Source: Polaribacter sp. BAL334 (GTDB lineage Bacteria > Bacteroidota > Bacteroidia > Flavobacteriales > Flavobacteriaceae). Taken from it: DNA of 64,000 nt. Made by a program: the position numbers and the translations under genes. Positions 25,529-34,340 of the stretch are shown one piece after another (position 1 is the first letter of the stretch; each line of letters starts with the position of its first letter). The stretch spans positions 1-64,000 of the forward strand of contig NZ_JADWOV010000283.1 of NCBI RefSeq assembly GCF_015767435.1, given 5' to 3'. Under the pieces are notes generated by a model, which saw only the letters and a program-made list of their open reading frames with translations, did not search any database and was not told the DNA's origin.

Positions 25529-27430
25529 TTATTTCACTTCTTCAAAATCAACATCTTCTACGCTATCACCTTGATTTGCGTTTGAAGAACCTTGATTTGC
25601 ATTTGGATTTGCACCTCCTGCATTAGGTTGCTGAGCAGCGTACATTTCTTCAGAAGCCACTTTCCATGCTTCATTGATTTTGTCCATTGCAGCATCAATT
25701 TGAGCCAAATCTTTTGATTCATAGGCTTTTTTCAAATCTTCCAAAGCTGTTTCAATTGGAGCTTTTTTATCAGCAGATAATTTGTCGCCAAATTCTTTCA
25801 ATTGTTTTTCAGTTTGGAAAATCATAGAATCAGCTCCGTTGATTTTTTCAGCAGTTTCTCTAGCTTTTTTATCAGAATCTGCATTTGCCTCAGCTTCTCT
25901 TCTCATTTTTTCAATTTCTTCTTGACTCAATCCTGAAGAAGCTTCAATACGAATGTCTTGAGTTTTGTTAGAAGCTTTATCAGTTGCAGAAACTTTGATA
26001 ATTCCATTTGCATCAATATCAAAAGTAACTTCAATTTGGGGAACGCCTCTTCCAGCTGGTGGAATGCCATCTAAATGGAAACGTCCAATCGTTTTGTTGT
26101 CAGCAGCCATCGCTCTTTCTCCTTGTAAAACATGAATTTCTACAGAAGGTTGATTGTCAACAGCTGTTGAAAATACTTGTGATTTTTTTGTTGGAATAGT
26201 CGTGTTTGCCTCAATTAATTTGGTAAACACATTCCCCATAGTTTCAATTCCTAATGATAAAGGCGTAACGTCTAATAACAATACATCTTTTACATCACCA
26301 GATAAAACTCCACCTTGAATAGCAGCACCTAAAGCCACAACTTCATCAGGATTTACACCTTTGCTTGGCGCTTTTCCAAAGAATTTTTCTACAGCTTCTT
26401 GCACAGCAGGAATTCTTGTAGAACCACCAACCAATACAATTTCGTCAATATCTGATTTTGATAAACCTGCATTTTTCAACGCAGTTTCACAAGGTTGAAT
26501 TGTTCTTTTTACCAAATCATCAATCAATTGCTCAAATTTAGATCTTGATAATGTTCTTACCAAGTGTTTTGGACCACTTGCAGTTGCAGTGATATATGGT
26601 AAATTGATTTCAGTAGATGATGAACTTGATAACTCGATTTTTGCTTTTTCAGCAGCTTCTTTCAAACGTTGTAAAGCCATTGGATCTTTCGTTAAATCCA
26701 TTCCTTCTTCTGATTTGAATTCAGCTGATAACCAATCAATGATTTTTTGATCTACGTCATCTCCACCTAAATGTGTGTCTCCATCAGTTGCTAAAACTTC
26801 GAAAACACCATCTCCTAATTCTAAGATGGAAACGTCATGAGTTCCACCACCAAAGTCGAAAACTACAATTTTTTTATCGTCATTTGATTTGTCTAAGCCA
26901 TAAGCCAATGCAGCTGCAGTTGGTTCGTTGATAATTCTACGAACTTTTAAACCAGCAATTTCTCCAGCTTCTTTAGTAGCTTGTCTTTGCGCATCATTAA
27001 AATAAGCAGGAACAGTGATTACAGCTTCTGTAACCTCTTGACCTAAATAATCTTCAGCTGTTTTTTTCATTTTCTGCAACACCATTGCAGAAATCTCTTG
27101 AGGTGTATATAAACGACCATCAATTTCAACTCTTGGGGTGTCATTATCTCCTTTTACTACTTTATAAGGAACTCTTTCTGTTTCTTGTTTTGATTCAGAA
27201 AATTTATTTCCCATAAAACGTTTGATAGAATAAACAGTTTTAGTTGGATTGGTAACAGCTTGTCTTTTTGCTGGATCTCCAATTTTGCGTTCTCCACCTT
27301 CAACGAATGCTACAATTGATGGTGTTGTTCTTTTTCCTTCTGCATTTGGGATGACAACGGGCTCATTTCCTTCCATTACAGAAACACACGAGTTTGTTGT
27401 TCCTAAATCGATTCCAATTATTTTACTCAT
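25529..27430 (-). CDS. dnaK: Chaperone protein DnaK (Hsp70)
   Basis: 633 residues with [18 protein letters not shown] at the N-terminus, the phosphate motif [32 protein letters not shown], and a substrate-binding domain beginning near residue 390. The Gly/Asn/Gln-rich linker ends in EDVDFEEVK, the usual bacterial tail. ATP-dependent folding chaperone. No grpE or dnaJ lies beside it. The 242-nt region upstream (27431-27672) has only a near-consensus TAcagTTTG on the minus strand. No CIRCE element was seen. Confidence 0.98.
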   Translation of the reverse strand: MSKIIGIDLGTTNSCVSVMEGNEPVVIPNAEGKRTTPSIVAFVEGGERKIGDPAKRQAVTNPTKTVYSIKRFMGNKFSESKQETERVPYKVVKGDNDTPRVEIDGRLYTPQEISAMVLQKMKKTAEDYLGQEVTEAVITVPAYFNDAQRQATKEAGEIAGLKVRRIINEPTAAALAYGLDKSNDDKKIVVFDFGGGTHDVSILELGDGVFEVLATDGDTHLGGDDVDQKIIDWLSAEFKSEEGMDLTKDPMALQRLKEAAEKAKIELSSSSSTEINLPYITATASGPKHLVRTLSRSKFEQLIDDLVKRTIQPCETALKNAGLSKSDIDEIVLVGGSTRIPAVQEAVEKFFGKAPSKGVNPDEVVALGAAIQGGVLSGDVKDVLLLDVTPLSLGIETMGNVFTKLIEANTTIPTKKSQVFSTAVDNQPSVEIHVLQGERAMAADNKTIGRFHLDGIPPAGRGVPQIEVTFDIDANGIIKVSATDKASNKTQDIRIEASSGLSQEEIEKMRREAEANADSDKKARETAEKINGADSMIFQTEKQLKEFGDKLSADKKAPIETALEDLKKAYESKDLAQIDAAMDKINEAWKVASEEMYAAQQPNAGGANPNANQGSSNANQGDSVEDVDFEEVK

Positions 27431-27598
27431 AACTTTATTGATATTTAATTTTTAATTCAATTTTACGTTGAACAACTAGACAAACTGTATGCCAACCAAT
27501 TTTTAGCCTAAAAATGACATATTTTTACTTTTTTTTGATTCAAAATATGACAGATTGACACAACATTTCATAAAAATCTAATCAAAAATTAATGATTA

Positions 27599-27626
27599 TT
27601 TGTTTTTAATCATTTTTATATGTTTG
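27599..27626 (+). promoter_or_regulatory. Promoter of the DUF2853 gene
   Basis: TTTG (27599-27602) and TATGTTTG (27619-27626) separated by 16 nt, close to the Bacteroidetes -33/-7 pattern, 46 nt before the ATG. Confidence 0.5.
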
Positions 27627-27672
27627 AAAAATTTATCATATTTGAAAAAATAATAACTAAAACTATTTAATC

Positions 27673-28015
27673 ATGAGTAAATTAGACGAAAAAGTAGCTT
27701 TGTACAAAAAGTTTATGGACGATAGAGATATCCGTTCAAACACAGAATTATTAGCGGCAGTAACTAAAGGTTTGGGACCTTACTATTTACAATGCAGATT
27801 CAGAAACTGTAGCTGGTTCTGATCCAAAGGAGTTAGAAACTATTAAAAATAATTTTTTAATAAAAAAATTAGGTTTGCCAGATTCATCAGAGTTGGATGA
27901 AAAGATTACTGAAGTGATGGAAAGAATTGGAACTTCTGAACGAAAAAAATACAGAGCTGTAGTCTATTATATGTTGGTGAAAAAATTTGACAAAGAGTCT
28001 GTTTACGGAATGTAA
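27673..28015 (+). pseudogene. DUF2853 family protein gene with a one-base frameshift
   Basis: Reading from ATG 27673 gives MSKLDEKVALYKKFMDDRD and continues to TKGLGP (codons ending at 27780). One extra T at 27780/27781 then shifts the frame, and translation stops at TGA near 27824. Skipping that T restores IYNADSETVAGSDPKELETI and continues to KKFDKESVYGM with a TAA at 28013-28015. The joined product (about 113 residues) matches the small cytoplasmic DUF2853 family. The length of 343 nt equals 3n+1. A promoter and strong terminator are intact. It is either a recent inactivation or a base-call error; function unknown. Confidence 0.85.
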
Positions 28016-28040
28016 ATTTATTTTATATTTTAATTATCTT

Positions 28041-28070
28041 AAAAATCCAACTCATTCAGTTGGATTTTTT
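28041..28070 (+). terminator. Terminator after the DUF2853 gene
   Basis: AAAAATCCAACT (28041-28052) and AGTTGGATTTTT (28058-28069), with a 5-nt loop and a T-run. Confidence 0.9.
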
Positions 28071-28104
28071 ACATTTACAGCATTTTATAATGCAATTTTT
28101 ACGA

Positions 28105-29529
28105 ATGTCACAATTTATTAGTGTTTTTGATATGCTCAAAATAGGAGTTGGTCCTTCAAGTTCTCATACATTGGGTCCTTGGAGAGCTGCTCAACAATGG
28201 ATTCAGAAATTGAAACAACAAAAATTTTTCGATAAAATAGACCAAGTTCAAGTGGATTTGTATGGTTCTTTATCCTTGACAGGAAAAGGACATGCTACAG
28301 ATTTGGCGATTTTATTAGGGTTGAGTGAAGCAGATCCAGAATACATTCCGATTGAAGATATTTTTATCATTGTAGAAAGAATTAACACGCAAGAAGAAAT
28401 TATTTTTAAAGGCGGAAAAACCATTCCATTTCCAAAAAGTGCTATTAAATTCAACAGAGAGTTTTTGCCATTTCATGCAAACGGAATGACATTTAGAGCG
28501 TATTGTGAGGAAAATGAAATCTCTACAGAAACCTATTTTTCTATTGGAGGAGGTTTTATCGTTCAAGAAAATGATTCTTTAGAAGAGGAAATCGAAATCA
28601 ATAAAAAGAATTTTCCTTATCCAATCAACAGAGCACTGCAATTGGAAGAATATTGTGAAAAAGAAAATTTGTTGATTTCTGATATTGTTTTTAAAAATGA
28701 ATTAGTACTGAGGTCATCAGCAGAAATTGACTTTGAATTACATCGAATTTGGGATACCATGCTAGAATGTATGTATTTAGGTTGTCATACTTCAGGGACA
28801 TTACCAGGAGGATTGAAAGTGAAAAGACGCGCATTTGAAACTCATCAAAAGTTGATAAAAGATGCAGCTTATTCCAATCCAACAGAATGGATGACTGCCA
28901 TCAGAAGTACAGAGGTAAAATTCAGAGAAATTTTAAAATGGGTGAGTTGTTTGGCGCTTTCAGTAAATGAAGTAAATGCCGCTTTAGGTCGTATTGTAAC
29001 TGCGCCAACAAATGGGAGTGCAGGCGTTATTCCTGCAGTATTGATGTATTATATGGTAATTGAAAATCATCAAGCAGATTTTAGTCATGTAAAAAGATTT
29101 TTACTAACTGCTGGTGAAATTGGCAGTATTTTTAAGAAAAATGCCACAATCTCTGCAGCAATGGGTGGTTGTCAGGCTGAAATTGGAGTTTCATCAGCTA
29201 TGGCTGCTGCAGCTTTGACAGAGTTGATGGGAGGTACAGTGGCGCAATGTTTATCAGCTGCAGAAATTGCGATGGAACATCATTTGGGGATGACTTGCGA
29301 TCCAATTGGGGGTTTGGTTCAAGTGCCTTGCATTGAGCGAAATTCGATGGGAGCTATCAAAGCAATTCATGCAGCGGAAATCGCTTTGGAAACAAATCCC
29401 AAAGAATCTTTAGTGCATTTGGACAAGGTAATTGATACCATGTGGGAAACAGCCAAAGACATGAATAAAAATTACAAAGAGACCTCCGAAGGTGGTTTGG
29501 CTGTAACCGTTCGTTTGGCAGATTGTTAA
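28105..29529 (+). CDS. sdaA: L-serine ammonia-lyase (serine dehydratase), single-chain type
   Basis: About 474 residues from ATG 28105 (MSQFISVFDMLKIGVGPSSSHT). An ATG at 28090 is also possible, but earlier in-frame codons lie in the upstream terminator. FDMLKIGVGPSSSHTLGPWRAA is the start of the beta domain, and the alpha domain has APTNGSAGVIPAVL, GGCQAEIGVSSAMAAAAL and TCDPIGGLVQVPCIERN, which supply the cysteines of the oxygen-labile 4Fe-4S cluster. It deaminates L-serine to pyruvate and ammonia. It faces the proteorhodopsin gene across a shared terminator. Confidence 0.95.
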   Translation: MSQFISVFDMLKIGVGPSSSHTLGPWRAAQQWIQKLKQQKFFDKIDQVQVDLYGSLSLTGKGHATDLAILLGLSEADPEYIPIEDIFIIVERINTQEEIIFKGGKTIPFPKSAIKFNREFLPFHANGMTFRAYCEENEISTETYFSIGGGFIVQENDSLEEEIEINKKNFPYPINRALQLEEYCEKENLLISDIVFKNELVLRSSAEIDFELHRIWDTMLECMYLGCHTSGTLPGGLKVKRRAFETHQKLIKDAAYSNPTEWMTAIRSTEVKFREILKWVSCLALSVNEVNAALGRIVTAPTNGSAGVIPAVLMYYMVIENHQADFSHVKRFLLTAGEIGSIFKKNATISAAMGGCQAEIGVSSAMAAAALTELMGGTVAQCLSAAEIAMEHHLGMTCDPIGGLVQVPCIERNSMGAIKAIHAAEIALETNPKESLVHLDKVIDTMWETAKDMNKNYKETSEGGLAVTVRLADC

Positions 29530-29532
29530 AAA

Positions 29533-29566
29533 AAAAATCTCAAGGTTACAAAACCTTGAGATTTTT
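29533..29566. terminator. Bidirectional terminator between sdaA and proteorhodopsin
   Basis: AAAAATCTCAAGGTT (29533-29547) pairs with AACCTTGAGATTTTT (29552-29566), a 15-bp stem with a 4-nt loop and an A/T tract on each side. The two genes converge here. Confidence 0.92.
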
Positions 29567-29587
29567 AATTTAAAGTTTAAAAGTTGA

Positions 29588-30310
29588 TTATTTTTCTGAG
29601 CTTTGAACAGCTAAGTTATAAACAACTAAACCAAAACCAATTTTGTTTACAGCATCACCTATATTGTAAATGATATCCATATTGAACATACCATTCAATC
29701 CATCATACCATCCTGGAGTTCCAGCCATATATCCTAAAGGATAGATTGCCCAACCAACTAAAACGAACCAACATAATGTTTTGTGTGCAGCTAATACAGA
29801 GCCACCTGCAGCTTCAGCTAATTTTTTCGCTTTTCCTAACCAAATGTCATACACGATTACAAAGTAAGCAATACCAGAGGCTAATCCCCAAATTGAGGCA
29901 TTGTCTCTATCTACAGCTTCTCCAAAATAACCTGTTACCAACATTACTACTGATAAGAAAATCAAACGCCACATTAATGATTTTTTTGCGCCTGCAACTT
30001 TTAAGATTAAGAAAAATTCAACACACATCAAAGGCACTGTTAATACCCAATCTACATAACGAAAGAAAGTTGGAGACTCAGCATTAGCTGACCAATATTC
30101 TCTCATGTACCAATAATGCACAGCTGCAATAAAAGTAATCAACCCAGAAACTAAGATTGATGTTCTCCATTTCTTATCAAAACTATTCATTGATAAAAAG
30201 AAAAAGGCTGCTGCAGCCATCATTGCCATAGATCCTACAAAAAATGTAAAACCTACATAATCGTTATTTGCTAATTTAGCAACGGATAAAAAGTTTGTAA
30301 ATAAAAACAT
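29588..30310 (-). CDS. Proteorhodopsin, light-driven proton pump, green-type
   Basis: 240 residues, seven membrane helices, no long signal. RYVDWVLTVPLMCVEF gives Asp87 (proton acceptor), Thr91 and Glu98 (donor), the DTE motif of proton pumps. His65 (AAVHYWY) matches the conserved His75 of proteorhodopsin. The retinal lysine is Lys223 (AVNKIGF). The spectral-tuning residue (position 105 in the reference protein) is Met95 here, as in green-absorbing flavobacterial proteins. Divergent from blh, which makes its chromophore. Expected to add to proton-motive force in light. Confidence 0.98.
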   Translation of the reverse strand: MFLFTNFLSVAKLANNDYVGFTFFVGSMAMMAAAAFFFLSMNSFDKKWRTSILVSGLITFIAAVHYWYMREYWSANAESPTFFRYVDWVLTVPLMCVEFFLILKVAGAKKSLMWRLIFLSVVMLVTGYFGEAVDRDNASIWGLASGIAYFVIVYDIWLGKAKKLAEAAGGSVLAAHKTLCWFVLVGWAIYPLGYMAGTPGWYDGLNGMFNMDIIYNIGDAVNKIGFGLVVYNLAVQSSEK

Positions 30311-30367
30311 TGTTATTAAAAATTAAGTTAGTAAAAAATTGTTTAACGTATTATTATAATACATAAA

Positions 30368-30375
30368 CAAATGTA
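30368..30375 (-). promoter_or_regulatory. -7 box of the proteorhodopsin gene
   Basis: The minus strand reads TACATTTG, leaving a leader of about 50 nt before ATG 30310. It lies only 14 nt from the blh -7 box on the other strand. Confidence 0.5.
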
Positions 30376-30389
30376 TGTATTATTTTTTA

Positions 30390-30397
30390 TAAATTTG
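30390..30397 (+). promoter_or_regulatory. blh -7 box adjoining the start codon
   Basis: TAAATTTG, then CATC, then ATG 30402. A leaderless or near-leaderless transcript is predicted. Confidence 0.5.
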
Positions 30398-30401
30398 CAT
30401 C

Positions 30402-31286
30402 ATGGATTTAAGTGTTATAAAAAATTATCAAAATTTTAAGATTTATTTTACAGTTTTCCTATTTTGGTTCAGTATTCAGTTTGGAAAACCTATTGAAGAC
30501 TCAATTGCGTTTATCCTTGTCATATCTATTGGAATTATGCATGGCGCAAATGACATGTTAATACTTTCTTTAAAGAAAATAAACAAAAAAAGTTCAAAAA
30601 AAAATTTAATAATTTATATAAGTATTGTTTTGTCGTGTGTCATTTTATTTTTTTTACAACCCTTTTTATCTATTTTGTTGTTTATTTTCATCAGTTGTTA
30701 CCACTTTGGAGAAGAGCATTTGAGTGATAAAGTTTCTTTGAACCCAATTTTTGATACCATTTATTTTATTGTGTACGGAATGTTGATTTTTTCGATGCTA
30801 TTTTATGCAGCATTACCAGAAGTAAATCAAATCATGCAAGAACTTTCAACTGTTGAATTTTCATACCTTCAAATTAAGTATTCACTTATCTTTTCTTTGG
30901 TATTTTTTTTAGCGATGAATTTATTTTTACTTTGGAAAAAGAAGATATTGCTTCCCGAGTTTTTAAAGGAGCTATTTTTTTTAGGATTATTGTCTTTGGT
31001 TTTTAAAACATCTTCACTCATTTTGAGTTTTGCCATCTATTTTATTTTTTGGCATTCTATACCATCTATCATTCATCAAATTTTTTTTATTTCTGGAGAT
31101 ATTACAAAAAAAACAGTGCTTTATTATGTGAAAAAAGCACTGTTTTATTGGTTGTTAAGTGTGGTTGGTTTATTGATTCTGTATTTGTTTATTCCTCAAA
31201 TCAATTTATTTTCGACAGTTATTTTTGTGATTTTACTCTCAATTACGGCACCTCATATTTGGGTGATGTATCGCATGAAAAATTAA
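30402..31286 (+). CDS. blh: Brp/Blh-family beta-carotene 15,15'-dioxygenase
   Basis: 294 residues, very hydrophobic, seven or eight membrane segments. The conserved iron-binding histidines appear in IMHGANDMLI (about residue 46), CYHFGEEHLSD (about 106) and FWHSIPSIIHQ (about 217). The family splits beta-carotene into two retinal molecules. Divergent neighbour of proteorhodopsin, to which retinal is supplied. No carotenoid (crt) genes lie in the window. Its TAA overlaps the yaaA stop on the opposite strand in a shared TTAA. Confidence 0.95.
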   Translation: MDLSVIKNYQNFKIYFTVFLFWFSIQFGKPIEDSIAFILVISIGIMHGANDMLILSLKKINKKSSKKNLIIYISIVLSCVILFFLQPFLSILLFIFISCYHFGEEHLSDKVSLNPIFDTIYFIVYGMLIFSMLFYAALPEVNQIMQELSTVEFSYLQIKYSLIFSLVFFLAMNLFLLWKKKILLPEFLKELFFLGLLSLVFKTSSLILSFAIYFIFWHSIPSIIHQIFFISGDITKKTVLYYVKKALFYWLLSVVGLLILYLFIPQINLFSTVIFVILLSITAPHIWVMYRMKN

Positions 31287-32041
31287 CGCGTAAAAACCAG
31301 TTCATTTTTTGAGGACATATTCTCGTCAAAATGATAGTTTTCTACATTAAAATGTTTCAATCCATCAATGGTTTTTATATTATTTTCAATTATAAAACGC
31401 ACCATTAAACCACGCGCTTTTTTAGCAAAAGTCATGATGGTTTTGTATTGACCGTTTTTAAAATCCTTAAAAACAGGCGTTATCATTGGCACTTTTAATA
31501 CTTTTTGATTGATCACTTTAAAATATTCAGAGCTAGCTAAATTGATGAGCAATTCATCATCCAAAAGTTCTTCGTTCAAAGCATTTGCAATAGAATCTCC
31601 CCAAAATTTATACAAGTTTTCTTTGGTACCAACTTTCAGTTTTGTGCCCATTTCCAAACGATAAGGTTGCATCAAATCCAATGGTTTTAAGATGCCATAC
31701 AAACCAGATAAAATCCGCAAGTTTTCTTGTAGTAAAGGCAACTTTTCAACAGCTAACGTATTGATGTCTATGCCTCTAAAAACTTCTCCAGTAAAGGCAT
31801 AAATGGCTTGTTTGGCATTTTCTGGAGAAAATGGAGGTTGCCAAGTTTGGTTTCTTTCATAATTTAACGCTGCCAAATCATCAGAAATTGACATTAAATC
31901 CGCTAATTTATTTTTTGAAAGTGTTTTTAATTTTTGATTCAATTTGGTTGATTGCTCTAAAAAACGAGGTTGTGTGTGCAAACTTGTGGGAACCTTACTT
32001 TCAAAATCCAATGACTTTGCTGGAGATATAATGATTTTCAT
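31283..32041 (-). CDS. yaaA: Peroxide stress protein YaaA (DUF328)
   Basis: 252 residues with the family start MKIIISPAKSLDFE and internal YALNYERNQTW-like AALNYERNQTW, RGIDINTLAVEKL, LRILSGLYGILKPLDLMQPYRLEMGTKL, and MTFAKKARGLMVRF. In E. coli YaaA lowers free iron and protects DNA from peroxide. The biochemical activity is DNA-binding and otherwise unsettled. Cytoplasmic; converges on blh with a 4-nt overlap. Confidence 0.93.
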   Translation of the reverse strand: MKIIISPAKSLDFESKVPTSLHTQPRFLEQSTKLNQKLKTLSKNKLADLMSISDDLAALNYERNQTWQPPFSPENAKQAIYAFTGEVFRGIDINTLAVEKLPLLQENLRILSGLYGILKPLDLMQPYRLEMGTKLKVGTKENLYKFWGDSIANALNEELLDDELLINLASSEYFKVINQKVLKVPMITPVFKDFKNGQYKTIMTFAKKARGLMVRFIIENNIKTIDGLKHFNVENYHFDENMSSKNELVFTR

Positions 32042-32183
32042 AAAAAGCGTTTATAATTTAAATCTGAATGTAAAAGTACGAACGAAACTCTAAAAAGTAA
32101 AATGATTCCGAAAAGTATCTTTGATATTTGTATTTGTAAAATTGATAGATAAACACCTTTTTGATTATATTTATTGATGACTT

Positions 32184-32215
32184 CAAACTATTTTAGTTTT
32201 TTAGGGTCAAAAGAA
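32184..32215 (+). repeat. CAAACTATTTT element, copy 1, before the ECF sigma gene
   Basis: CAAACTATTTTAGTTTTTTA continuing with GGGTCAAAAGAA. Related copies lie before the next two genes (32778-32808 and 33364-33394). This copy ends 20 nt before the sigma start codon. Confidence 0.55.
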
Positions 32216-32235
32216 CAAACTAATCTATTTTTTCT

Positions 32236-32775
32236 TTGAGTAAAGAAGAGCAGCTACTAGCAAAACTTCAAAATCCTGCATTGAAAGACAGTGCTTTTAA
32301 TGAATTGCTTGACACGTATCAAGAGCGATTGTATTGGCATATCAGAAAAATGGTGATTACGCATGAAAATGCAGATGATGTGCTGCAAAATACGTTTATT
32401 AGAGTGTATAAAAACATTCAAAATTTTCAAGAAAAAAGCAGTTTACACACGTGGATGTTTCGCATTGCATACAATGAATCTATTCGTTATCTAGAAAAAA
32501 ATAATAAGAAAGGGTATGAAATTTCTGAGGAATTTGTTGAAGAAAAAGTAAAAATTTTGTCTGAAGATACCTATTTCAATGGAGATGAAATTCAACTGAA
32601 ATTACACAAAATTATAGAAGGATTTACCGAAAAACAAAAACGAGTTTTTCAGATGAAATATTTTGATGAATTGAGTTTTAAAGAAATTTCCGAACTTTTA
32701 AAAGTATCAGAAAACACTTTGAAATCAGCTTATTACACCGCTGTAAAAATTATTGAAGAAAAAATATTTGAATAA
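32236..32775 (+). CDS. ECF sigma factor (sigma-70 family RNA polymerase sigma factor)
   Basis: 179 residues. The start is a TTG at 32236: no ATG exists between the upstream in-frame TAA (32221) and the conserved region. Region 2 is YWHIRKMVITHENADDVLQNTFIRVYKNI with FHTWMFRIAYN-like LHTWMFRIAYNESIRYL, and region 4 is FTEKQKRVFQMKYFDELSFKEISELLKVSENTLKSAYYTAVK. It directs polymerase to a small regulon. It is followed 38 nt later by a membrane protein gene in the anti-sigma position. A repeated element precedes both genes, suggesting self-control. Confidence 0.93.
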   Translation: MSKEEQLLAKLQNPALKDSAFNELLDTYQERLYWHIRKMVITHENADDVLQNTFIRVYKNIQNFQEKSSLHTWMFRIAYNESIRYLEKNNKKGYEISEEFVEEKVKILSEDTYFNGDEIQLKLHKIIEGFTEKQKRVFQMKYFDELSFKEISELLKVSENTLKSAYYTAVKIIEEKIFE

Positions 32776-32777
32776 AA

Positions 32778-32808
32778 CAAACTATTTTAAAAAACTAGGG
32801 TCAAAGAA
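32778..32808 (+). repeat. CAAACTATTTT element, copy 2, before the membrane anti-sigma-like gene
   Basis: CAAACTATTTTAAAAAACTA continuing with GGGTCAAAGAA; 5 nt before ATG 32814. It shares both CAAACTATTTT and AGGGTCAAA(A)GAA with copy 1. Confidence 0.55.
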
Positions 32809-32813
32809 ATATC

Positions 32814-33344
32814 ATGAAGAAATTTGATAAAAATAACAAGGAAAAAACATTTTTAGAACAACAGTATTCTAAAGATATAGCTGAGCGTCATTCAAATAAT
32901 TTAGGAACCGAAATTCCTGAAGGGTATTTTACAACTTCAAAATTGGCTATTTTAGAACGTATCAAAAATGAAGAAATTACCGAAAATCCTAAAAAGCAAG
33001 TCGTTTTTTGGTTGAAACCGAGTTTCAAATATGCTGTTGCAGCTTCCTTAGTTTTCTTAGTTGGCATGACAATTTGGTTGCAACATCTCAATAAAACCGA
33101 AGAGCAATTTACCACAGATTTTGAGTTGCTATCTTTTTCTGATGACGTTTTATTGAATTCAATTTTGGTAGATGAGGCACAATTTGATTCTTATACAAAC
33201 ATCACTTTAATGAATGAAATTGTGATAAAAGCAGAACTTTCTGAACAAAAAATGGACGATTTATTTTTAAATTCTTTGTTTGTAGAAGACTCACTGATAG
33301 ATGATTATACAGGTAAGAAATTTGTAGAATCTATTATTTTATAA
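32814..33344 (+). CDS. Single-pass membrane protein, probable anti-sigma factor
   Basis: 176 residues. A charged cytoplasmic N-terminus (about 1-65, with IPEGYFTTSKLAILERI), one membrane helix (about 70-88, FKYAVAASLVFLVGMTIWL), then an acidic outer domain. The outer domain is a duplication: LLNSILVDEAQFDSYTNIT resembles FLNSLFVEDSLIDDYTGKK about 40 residues later. No zinc anti-sigma HxxxCxxC motif. The anti-sigma role is inferred from position and topology. Confidence 0.7.
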   Translation: MKKFDKNNKEKTFLEQQYSKDIAERHSNNLGTEIPEGYFTTSKLAILERIKNEEITENPKKQVVFWLKPSFKYAVAASLVFLVGMTIWLQHLNKTEEQFTTDFELLSFSDDVLLNSILVDEAQFDSYTNITLMNEIVIKAELSEQKMDDLFLNSLFVEDSLIDDYTGKKFVESIIL

Positions 33345-33363
33345 AAATAAGTGAATTTAATTT

Positions 33364-33394
33364 CAAACTATTTTCAAAAACACAGTTCTAAGAA
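33364..33394 (+). repeat. CAAACTATTTT element, copy 3 (degenerate), before the repeat lipoprotein gene
   Basis: CAAACTATTTTCAAAAACAC continuing with AGTTCTAAGAA. The first 11 bases match copies 1 and 2; the AGGGTCAAA part is changed. It lies 30 nt before ATG 33425. Confidence 0.45.
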
Positions 33395-33424
33395 TTCAGA
33401 AACAATATAAAAACAATTTTAATC

Positions 33425-34297
33425 ATGAAAACAATCATCCCAACAAAAAGATTTTTTACGAGACGTATCCAATCTTTCGCAACAATTTTAATAGCCGTTG
33501 TTGCATTTACTGCTTGTTCTGAACAAGCAACCATTGAAGAACTAGCTATTGATGACAGCGCTTTAATAGAAAAAATTGAAGTAGCTTCAAAAACAACTGT
33601 TAATGCTTCAGCTTTACCAACTGCAACCAAAGCAACTTTTGATGATGAATTGGCAGACAGTTCTGTTGAGAAAGTTGAATTTGCAAAAGGGTTAGGGTAT
33701 AAAGTTTCCGTATTTACTGATAACGAATCAAGATTGGAAGCCACAAGTATTGTATTCTTTTCAATGGCAGGAAAACAATTGAATGACACCAATGAGCAAA
33801 GAAGATTCAGAAGAAATAAATGTTTTGAATTTGTATTTCCAGTAGATTTTATCATGCCAGATGATAGTTCAATCACCCTGGAAACTAAAGAAGATTGGGT
33901 TTTGATAAGAGAATGGTATCAAGCAAATCCTGGAGTAAAAGTGCGTCCTGAATTGGTATTTCCAGTAGATGTTCAACTAGAAGATGGAACCATTCAAACT
34001 TTATTAGATAGAACAGAATTGATGGCTGTAAAAGATGCTTGTAAAAAGAACAAAGACAAAAGAAAATGTTTCGTTTTCCAATTGCCTGTAACCTTCACAA
34101 TGCCAGATGCTACTGAAATTGTTGTCAATGCAAGAGAAGATTTTCGATTGATAAGACAATGGCATATTGCAAATCCAACCATTGCAGAAAAAGCAAGTTT
34201 GAATTTTCCAATCACCATCATTTATAAAGACAGTACTACAGCAACAATTGCAGATGAAGCAGCTTTAATTGCCGCCAAAGTTGCTTGTAGAAATTAA
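33425..34297 (+). CDS. Lipoprotein with two exact-register 82-residue repeats
   Basis: 290 residues. Signal peptide with lipobox FTAC (Cys31). A linker (32-130), then two repeats in which Cys133-Cys206 and Cys215-Cys288 are spaced identically (period 82, no gaps). Each repeat has FPV-type strands (FVFPVDFIMPDDSSI, then LVFPVDVQLEDGTI; QLPVTFTMPDATEI, then LNFPITIIYKDSTT), so the unit is itself a doubled half of about 40 residues. Each repeat begins and ends with Cys, suggesting a disulfide per repeat outside the cytoplasm. Family not recognised. It belongs to the ECF sigma locus by position and upstream element. Confidence 0.72.
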   Translation: MKTIIPTKRFFTRRIQSFATILIAVVAFTACSEQATIEELAIDDSALIEKIEVASKTTVNASALPTATKATFDDELADSSVEKVEFAKGLGYKVSVFTDNESRLEATSIVFFSMAGKQLNDTNEQRRFRRNKCFEFVFPVDFIMPDDSSITLETKEDWVLIREWYQANPGVKVRPELVFPVDVQLEDGTIQTLLDRTELMAVKDACKKNKDKRKCFVFQLPVTFTMPDATEIVVNAREDFRLIRQWHIANPTIAEKASLNFPITIIYKDSTTATIADEAALIAAKVACRN

Positions 34298-34340
34298 TTT
34301 GTACATTAGTCCATCAAATTCAATGAGTAAAACAATCACA

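Noticed and set aside
25440..25530. Short palindromes after dnaK as a mobile element or attachment site
   Set aside because: They are AT-rich and short (ACAAAATTTTGT, GCTGAA/TTCAGC), with no transposase or integrase near; terminator or chance explains them better.
28060..28104. Longer start for serine dehydratase
   Set aside because: It begins within the upstream terminator stem; homology starts at about MSQFISVFDML.
29746..30087. 113-residue open frame on the plus strand inside the proteorhodopsin gene
   Set aside because: It is fully antisense to a well-conserved membrane protein, has Leu/Gln-rich composition typical of a shadow frame, and no promoter of its own.
33388..33876. 162-residue open frame on the minus strand over the repeat lipoprotein gene
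   Set aside because: Ser/Val-rich shadow of the lipoprotein frame; it would start inside that gene and has no family resemblance.
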